From Phaffia rhodozyma (taxonomy: Eukaryota > Basidiomycota > Tremellomycetes > Cystofilobasidiales > Mrakiaceae): a stretch of DNA of 64,000 nucleotides. Shown piece by piece: positions 57,529 through 64,000 of the stretch (position 1 is the stretch's first letter; the number at the start of each line of letters is the position of its first letter). The position numbers and the translations under genes are program-made. Under the pieces are notes generated by a model that saw only the letters and a program-made list of their open reading frames with translations, made no database searches and had not been told where the DNA came from. Where the stretch lies: NCBI GenBank assembly GCA_014706385.1, contig JACGZH010000006.1, positions 434,001 to 498,000 on the forward strand, given 5' to 3'.

Positions 57529-60348
57529 TCACTGCTGCTGGCATTCAGCTGGCATACCTCCGTCATCGTCCGAGTCATCATAATAATCTTGCTGTTGAGA
57601 TCAATTCGTGCAAGTTGTCGGCGTCAGTTTCTCGCGTTCGATTAGAGTGTATGCCGACAAAGGGGGTGAAAAGTCAAGACATATAAGACAAACCTGATCT
57701 TCCTCCTCTTCATAGTAATGGGACTGTTGCGGTCTTGGTTCTCGAGGTTGCTACGTACGTAACCCGGCCGAGATTTGATTTAACATGACATCAACAGTCA
57801 GCTACAGAATCTAACCATCTGGTCTCGGAAAGTTATGATCTAGAAACTCACCGGTGGGTTGTCATCAAGCTTCAAAGTCACGTCATCAATAATCTCAGGC
57901 TTTGGGACCACGTTTTGACGTTTAGAAGGCAAAAGCTTAGCAAGAGCCTTCAAGTCACGGGAGTTTGAAGCAAAGAGACAAGCGGTGAGAACGTATTGAA
58001 CTCGAGAGATAGAAATGAAAGTCGAATGACACATACCTCCAAATCCACATTCTTTGCCCAATCTTCATCAATTTTTTCCAACTCAAATTTCAACCAAAGA
58101 TCCCCTTTCCTCTCTGATCGCTCAATTGGCATACCCTCCCCCTCGACCTTGAAGCTATCACCATTGTTGATCACCCGGCCAGGAGGCACCGTCACAGATA
58201 TTCCTCGGCCGTCAAGGTGATGGAAGACAACACGAGAGAACCCAGTGAGCGCTTCAGATAAGGTGACAGAAACCTTTGAGAAGGTTCAGGAAGAGGATAT
58301 GATAGCAAGTTAATGCTTGATTCATAGACGTGAAATGCAACAAAGGATAATATACTGACTGTTGCCAAGAGATCATACTCGGAAGACTGCTTCAAGGTTT
58401 GGTGAGGCTGAAGTTTTAAAATAAACACTACATCTCCTGTCGGTGCGCCCGGCTACAGAAAGGGGATAAGAGAGACAGAGTTTTTGTTAGTGTTGGTAGC
58501 CGGGATTCGAATGTAATTATGAGGAAGCGATGTTAAACAACAATTAACAAGAACAAAAAATGAGAAAAAACGAACGTATTGATCACCGTGTTCCCTCAAA
58601 GTGACTCGCTGACCGTCGATCATTCCCTTCTCAATGTGCCATGTTGTCTTTTTCTTCTCTTTCGTTGTCTTTTCTCCCTTACACTTTCTGCACCTGGATT
58701 AATCCAGAACAAAAGCAACAAGATTAGAGGAAAGCGGTTAATATGCATTATCAGCTCAAGTATGAAAATGACTTTGAAGAGATAAAGAAAATCATCTGTA
58801 AGCTTACTGATCAACATCTCGAATCTTTGTTCCCTGTCCGTCACAAACCGGGCAAAGCGCTTGAGATTGAGCCATCAACCCGCCGGAAAGCTGATTCAAA
58901 ACACCAGGTTACTCAAAGCAAGGTCAGCTAGAGCAGACCAGGACTTATGATGACAATTGACTGTGATTGATGAATTTACCAGTCGGTTAACCATGATTTT
59001 ACCCTAGTCACAAGGGGAAAAAAGAGAACATTAGATTACACGTTCGTCCTATCTAGTCACAAGTCAAAATGATGAGGCGCACCTTTCCGCTACATTTCAC
59101 ACACGTCTTTGAACGAGCTCCTCTCTTTCCTCCAGTACTGTTGTCAATCAAGGAAGAACAACAGAAGGATAAGAACGTGTCGTGCGTATGAAGAAGAGCG
59201 CAAGAAGAGGCATACCCAGAACATGTTCCACAAATTCCTTGTCGCTCTGTTGGTTTTTCGCGGGTGAGGAATTGTAAGGAAGCAAAAAAATGCATCGATT
59301 GATTTCCATTGAGCGAGCGGTGCATTGTTTTCCTGATTGAATAGAAATGAAACGCACCTAAGTTCATAGTGACAGTCTTTCCATTGTATAGGTCTTCTAA
59401 AGTGACATCATACACGATCACCGTGTTCTTGCCCTTCTTTGGAGTCGGCTTCGACCTGGTGCGCGAGTGGTAGTGGCCGGTGCCTGCTCCACCTGCTCCA
59501 AACATGGATTCAAACAAGTCTTCAGCCGATGGACCTACAAGGGTGGCAATGGAAGAGAAACGAGTTCCAGTGAGGTGAAAATGACACAAGTAAGCGATAC
59601 AGAGCGACCAGATAGGAGATAGGAGGAAAGAGCTGACCATAAGCACCTCCTCCTCCTCCTCCTCCTCCTCCTCCTCCTCCTCCTCCTCCTCCTCCTCGAC
59701 GATCGTTGAAACTGGGTCCATAGTTGTCATAAGCTGCTCGATCTTGTGGGTCTGAGAGGGTTTGATAACTGTGCTTGAAGTTGAATGAACGATATGAGTG
59801 ATCGAGACTAGCTGTTACAAACAAGACATGATTGGCACATACGCATGCTGAATCTCTTGAAATTTAGCTTGAGCTCCCTCAGGATCATCTGTGGGTGCAG
59901 ATAATAATATAGGTCAGGGGAATATAGCTATTTGATTGAGAATCATATTTCCACTTGCCAAGGTTCTTATCAGGATGGTGTTGAAGAGACTATATCCCAA
60001 ATGTAAAACACCGAACAATATTTAACATGATGAACAGGATGAGTATCATAACTCGAAGCTGACGACTTGCCTTTGCTCGGTAAGCCTTTTTGAGTTCAGT
60101 TTCAGTGCAAGAAGGATCGACCCCAAGAAGATCGTCTGAAATAGCAATGCCGAAGAAGCACATACGAGGTGCGTAAGTACACAACTAAGGACTGTTTTAT
60201 GAATGCCAATGAGAAGAGCTTGACTGACAGAATGCTGTATCAGCCACCACTGCGTTTGTGAAGTACGATAGCGAGGAGGTAAAAAGAGAGATAGGTTGTT
60301 AGGCTGTAATCGGATAATTATACCTTCAAAACAAAGTGTTCACATACT
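57529..60348 (-). CDS. Type I DnaJ/Hsp40 co-chaperone (Ydj1/DNAJA-like)
   Basis: It stimulates Hsp70 ATPase and hands over unfolded clients. The J-domain begins AFYDLLGVDPSCTETELKKA and carries the HPD motif in QHHPDKNL. The Gly-rich stretch is a run of about 17 glycines. The zinc-finger region has CGTCSG, CVKCSGKG, CPVCDGQG and CRKCKGEK. The C-terminal client domain includes GRGISVTVPPGRVINNGDSF. It ends MPAECQQQ, a CaaX-like box (CQQQ), so farnesylation is expected. The start codon is split: A at 60348 and TG at 60249-60248, joined by an intron (60347-60250) with donor GTATGT and branch CTAAC. The intron at 60070 begins GCAAGT, a GC donor needed for AYRAKSLQHHPDKN. Confidence 0.92.
59646..59697 (-). 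repeat. GGA triplet tract coding polyglycine in DnaJ
   Basis: About 17 tandem GGA codons (CTC/CCT on the plus strand) encode the glycine run between the J-domain and the zinc finger. A different frame would give polyglutamate, but the DnaJ frame fixes glycine. Pure triplet runs of this length often vary in copy number. Confidence 0.9.
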
Positions 60349-60566
60349 ATTGCGATGTGTGCGATAGATTCGATGTAAAGGGCTGAGTGGGGTTGGACGG
60401 AGACAGGCAAGACGAATAGGACGAGCCGATGGGTGAGTGCTGACGGAATTTCAGACGCGTCACGTGCGGGATAGGTTTCATTTCTAGGCATAACGAGCCA
60501 GCTATCAAGCTCTACCTATACAACGACCACCTTGTTGATCGCATCCTCAGTTGCTCTTCCTGCTCG

Positions 60567-61389
60567 ATGTCGAAGCCCAATAATTCTGGTCGAGAGAACG
60601 CTGCTTTTCGCAGAGGTCTGTCTTACGTCGCTCCAAAGACGCCATCCTTTCTGGCCGCTTTTCAGGCGCAACTTCAAGGCGGGCCACCTCCAGACTCGAC
60701 CTCGGAATACGAATATTCTTCGTCCAGGTCAGCTCTAGAGCTGGGGGAAGGAAATCAGCGAGCTGCTCTTCCCGAACGGGGAGCCAGACAGACAAGTGAG
60801 GAAAGAGAAGAAGAGGAACGGCAGAGAGAGTTGGAGGGTGACGAGCTGGGCTGGGGTGAGGGAGGGGATGATGCACCTCAAATAGTCGTCCTTAAGGAAG
60901 GTAAACATCTGTCGAGAGAGGAGATTGAAGATGATAGACGGATAGGTTCGCTCAAATACACTCTCTCCCAATAACTTCTATGTTTATAAGCGCTTTGCTT
61001 TGATGAGCCTGCGTTTGTTTCTTTCTTCTTTAGCTTCAGAGCAAACCAGTTTGCTGCACATTCTGACCATTACCTTACATTCGGTCTGTGCTTGATTTTT
61101 GCGCTCATCAGCCAAGGGTTTGCCACCAATCCATAAAACGGCATCCATCTCTAGTAAACAATCTGGGTTAGGCGCATCGAACGCAGCATCTGAAACCCCT
61201 AATGGCTCAAAAACATCATCTACAAACCCCCCGGTGCCAAAAACAAATAAGCGGAAGGCGATGGCGGTCGGTCAGGATGCCGAAGATAAATCTCATGCAG
61301 ATGAAAGCACTGAGGGGAGCAAGAAAAAGAAGAAGGAAAAGAAGATCAAGGAGAAGAAAGGACTCTTGAGCTTTGACGAAGAAGGTTGA
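60567..61389 (+). CDS. DUF4604 (KIAA1143-like) small nuclear-type protein
   Basis: This family is conserved in eukaryotes but its role is unclear. The N-terminus MSKPNNSGRENAAFRRGLSY followed by VAPKTPSFLAAFQAQ matches the usual SYVKPxEPxFLxxF pattern. The middle is acidic and ends with DDAPQIVVLKEGKHLSREEI, the family's QVVVLK motif. The exon ends at ATAG before a donor and joins AKGLPPIHKTAS. The C-terminus is lysine-rich (KKKKKEKKIKEKKGLLSF) and stops at 61387-61389. The basic end suggests nuclear location. It shares a 218-base divergent spacer with the DnaJ gene. Confidence 0.82.
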
Positions 61390-62177
61390 CGAGCGTTCTG
61401 GTGAATATTTCATAGATCCAGCCATTTTAGAGTTCAGATGGTGTATATTCTATACTTTGTATTTTGTATTAGAACAAGACTAGAGAAAACAAAAGTAGAG
61501 ATCTCTTCGTGTTTGACATTTACCAGCGCATATCACTATGGTTCAGTTCTTTGTATGCGATCGGTCGTATGAACATGTATCTGATAGTACGCGTAAAGAC
61601 ACACATGCTGATGAGCACGAGTGTGGGCGAAGGCTGATGGTGTCGTCAGCGAACGCGACCAAGGACTCAGGAACTCAAGGACCTAGAAACCCAGGAACCC
61701 AAGTATACAACAGGCACATAGGCACATAGGCACACAACGACTTGACTTACTTAAGCAGATGTATTTTCGGGAGTAACCGGGTAGCGGGGTTCCGTGTATA
61801 GGTCGCGTTCGATTTGAAATGATTCCCCGGGCTCGACCGGCCCTAATCGATTCATCTGGGGTGCCTGGGCTAGCGGGTCTTTTTTCGCCTCGCCTTCTTT
61901 TTCTCTTTTTCTCTTTTTTTCTCTTTCCCTTCGACCACACATCCTCTTTTGTCAGTACAGATCTTTCGTCGTGATTGTAGTGGTGGTTGACCGTCTGGTG
62001 TTCCCATCATGATTATCTCGTTGTTGGTCGAGCCGGAGGAATATTATCTGGGAAGCGACATGTTGGACTAACTATGACCTTATCGTGCTTTTTTCTTGGC
62101 TCCCATCTCGATTTTTTCTTTGTCCTTTTTTCCCTCTCATTGTGCCTACTCCATCAGCCTTTTTTTATTTTTTCAAG
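61390..62177. other. Intergenic region upstream of ADP/ATP translocase
   Basis: Nearly 800 bases between two plus-strand genes. The last 280 bases are markedly T- and C-rich, with runs of TTTTTT, as seen upstream of highly expressed genes. A GGAACCCAAG/AGGAACTCAAGG imperfect repeat occurs near 61668-61702. No coding content was recognised. Confidence 0.5.
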
Positions 62178-63427
62178 ATGGCCACCAAGAAAGCTAAGAC
62201 GCCCCAGGAGTTCGCCACTGATTTCCTCATGGGAGGAGTGTCTGCCGTAAGTGTCTTTTTTCCTCATCTCTCTTTTTATCAAAGTACTTATCTTTTGTTC
62301 TCTTTTTTTTTCAAACCAACAGGCCGTCTCCAAGACCGCTGCTGCCCCCATTGAGCGAATCAAGCTCCTCATCCAGAACCAGGATGAGATGTAAGTTTTT
62401 TCCCTCTATTTAATCCATCCTATTCCTTTTTCCATCTTAAATCAAAATTCCTGAACCATATTTTTTTATCACTCAACTCAACAGGATCAAGCAGGGTCGA
62501 CTTGCCTCCAAGTACAACGGTCTTGGAGATTGCTTCAGGCGAACTTACGCCGATGAGGGTCTTGCCGCTTTCTGGCGAGGAAACACCGCCAATGTCATCC
62601 GATACTTCCCCACCCAGGCCCTCAACTTTGCCTTCAAGGACTACTTCAAGTCCTTGTTCGGATTCAAGCAGTCTGAGGGTTACTGGAAGTGGTTCGCCGG
62701 AAGTGAGTTGATGGCGAATAGATCTTCCTGCGGTGTAAGCAACCTCGCTGACCTGATTATGCCATCTCTTCTTCAGACTTGGCCTCTGGTGGAGCCGCCG
62801 GAGCCTCTTCCCTCCTTTTCGTCTACTCCCTTGACTACGCCCGAACCCGACTTGCCAACGATAACAAGTCTGCCGGTAAGGGTGGATCCCGACAGTTCAA
62901 CGGTCTTATTGATGTCTACAAGAAGACCCTTGCCTCTGATGGTATCGCCGGTCTTTACCGAGGATTCGTTCCCTCCGTCGTCGGAATCGTTGTCTACCGA
63001 GGTCTCTACTTCGGAGGATACGACTCCCTTAAGCCTGTTGTCCTTGTCGGTCCCCTCGAGGGTAACTTCTTGGCCTCCTTCCTTCTCGGTTGGGGAGTCA
63101 CCACCGGAGCTGGTCTCGCTTCTTACCCCCTTGATACTATCCGACGACGAATGATGATGACCTCTGGATCTACTACCCACTACAAGTCTATGATTGATGC
63201 CGGATCCCAGATCAGTAAGTCAAAGCGTAGTGATCGCTTTTTCAAGATCTTATGACTAATCTTCTTTTTTTTTTACCTCGTCTGCAGTCGCCGCTGAGGG
63301 TGTCAAGTCTCTCTTCAAGGGAGCTGGAGCCAACATTCTTCGAGGAGTTGCCGGAGCCGGAGTCTTGTCCCTTTACGACAAGATGCAGGAGCTCATGTTC
63401 GGAAAGGTCTACTCCGGAGGAGCATAA
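62178..63427 (+). CDS. AAC: Mitochondrial ADP/ATP translocase
   Basis: This inner-membrane carrier exchanges cytosolic ADP for matrix ATP. Five exons join in frame: 62178-62246, 62324-62390, 62485-62701, 62777-63214 and 63288-63427. They encode 309 residues of the usual carrier length. The diagnostic RRRMMM motif is present ([13 protein letters not shown]), as are the three carrier signatures: [19 protein letters not shown] and [11 protein letters not shown]. There is no N-terminal extension. Introns are short and have canonical borders. A pyrimidine-rich leader and biased codon use suggest high expression. Nothing odd was seen. Confidence 0.98.
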
Positions 63428-64000
63428 ATACGTTCTTTGATCTGAGTTTATGTTCAATCTTGATATCTTTCCCTTTTATTTCCCCCTGTTCCCCATTCTT
63501 CATCTCCTCCTTTTCAACCGTTTCTCTTGTTTCGGTCTTTGGTCCCCGATCGTTTAGCTTGTGTTTCGTTGTGGATGTTATGGAGTCTTATTCTGCTACA
63601 ACTTATGGTTCATCGGTTAACCTTACCCGTTGCATTGTTCGTCAAACATCCATAGACAAAAGGACACATGCTCACAGTGCTCGTGTAATCGGCTAATTCT
63701 TACTGAAAGAGTGAAAGTCTCCCGATAAGCTCGACCTTGACGTCGGTATACGTCGGACATTTAAACTCAATACATAATGAAAGAGAGAAGCGCTTTTGAT
63801 CTTTCCCTCTGATCCGAAGAAACGGGAAGTTTTTGGAGCAAACACAATCAAGCATACATTGAATCAAATAGAAAGACGCAGTGTTGTGTGTTGAAAAGGG
63901 TTGATGAAATTTTGGAAGGGAAGAAAGAGAAAAGATTAAAATATGGAAAAAAAATTAGGAGAAAAAAGTGGAAAAGACGAAGATGATAGAGAGAAAACCC
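63428..64000. other. Right-edge flank of ADP/ATP translocase
   Basis: The first part is T-rich and probably the 3' untranslated region. The last 150 bases become purine-rich on the plus strand. That would be pyrimidine-rich on the minus strand and could be the leader of a minus-strand gene beginning inside or beyond the edge. No coding content was recognised. Confidence 0.4.

Noticed and set aside
59641..59730. Polyglutamate protein in the CTC tract
   Set aside because: The polyglutamate frame is a shadow; the DnaJ frame gives polyglycine between the J-domain and zinc finger, as expected of the family.

Overview
The window looks like a nuclear contig from an intron-rich basidiomycetous yeast. 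The genes are broken by many short GT-AG introns (often 40-100 bases), carry clear branch sites, and use CGA heavily for arginine. The products are standard eukaryotic housekeeping proteins. Gene content and codon style suggest a Cystofilobasidiales yeast such as Phaffia/Xanthophyllomyces; that genus-level guess is weak and comes from general impression only. I see no prokaryotic, viral, transposon, CRISPR, rRNA or convincing tRNA features.

Layout. 0.4-5.7 kb: a divergent pair for glycosylation, ALG9 (minus) and GDP-mannose pyrophosphorylase (plus). 6.7-10.4 kb: a divergent lipid pair, delta-12 fatty acid desaturase (minus) and an MPO1/DUF962 dioxygenase (plus). 10.9-18.8 kb: a dynactin p24-like subunit, a serine-rich protein of unknown function, and the vacuolar lipase ATG15. 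19.2-25.1 kb: a secreted 5'-nucleotidase (minus) facing away from the chaperonin subunit CCT2 (plus). 25.4-36.9 kb: VPS18 (minus), an APSES/KilA-N domain protein (plus), a TBC-domain RabGAP (minus) and an EI24/RRT8-like membrane protein (plus). 37.8-42.9 kb: two tandem ribonuclease T2 genes, the second lacking the C-terminal domain. 43.6-51.9 kb: an unknown protein (minus), the mRNA exporter MEX67 (plus) and a membrane-anchored spermidine-synthase-like protein (plus). 52.4-63.4 kb: a KDM4-type JmjN/JmjC/PHD protein (minus), a DnaJ type I co-chaperone (minus), a DUF4604/KIAA1143-like protein (plus) and the ADP/ATP translocase (plus).

The genes do not form one pathway. Several sit head to head over short shared promoters, and two of those pairs are functionally coherent (mannose supply and use; fatty-acid desaturation and oxidation). 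Several genes also concern membrane traffic and the vacuole (ATG15, VPS18, TBC RabGAP, secreted RNase T2 enzymes).

The most notable signals concern gene architecture. Four introns must start with the same non-canonical GC donor, GCAAGT, for the reading frame to continue. The start codon of the DnaJ gene is split by an intron. GDP-mannose pyrophosphorylase has a chain of micro-exons. The RNase T2 tandem pair has diverged in domain content, and the first copy has a tryptophan-rich insert. I found no clear new multi-gene system and do not claim one.
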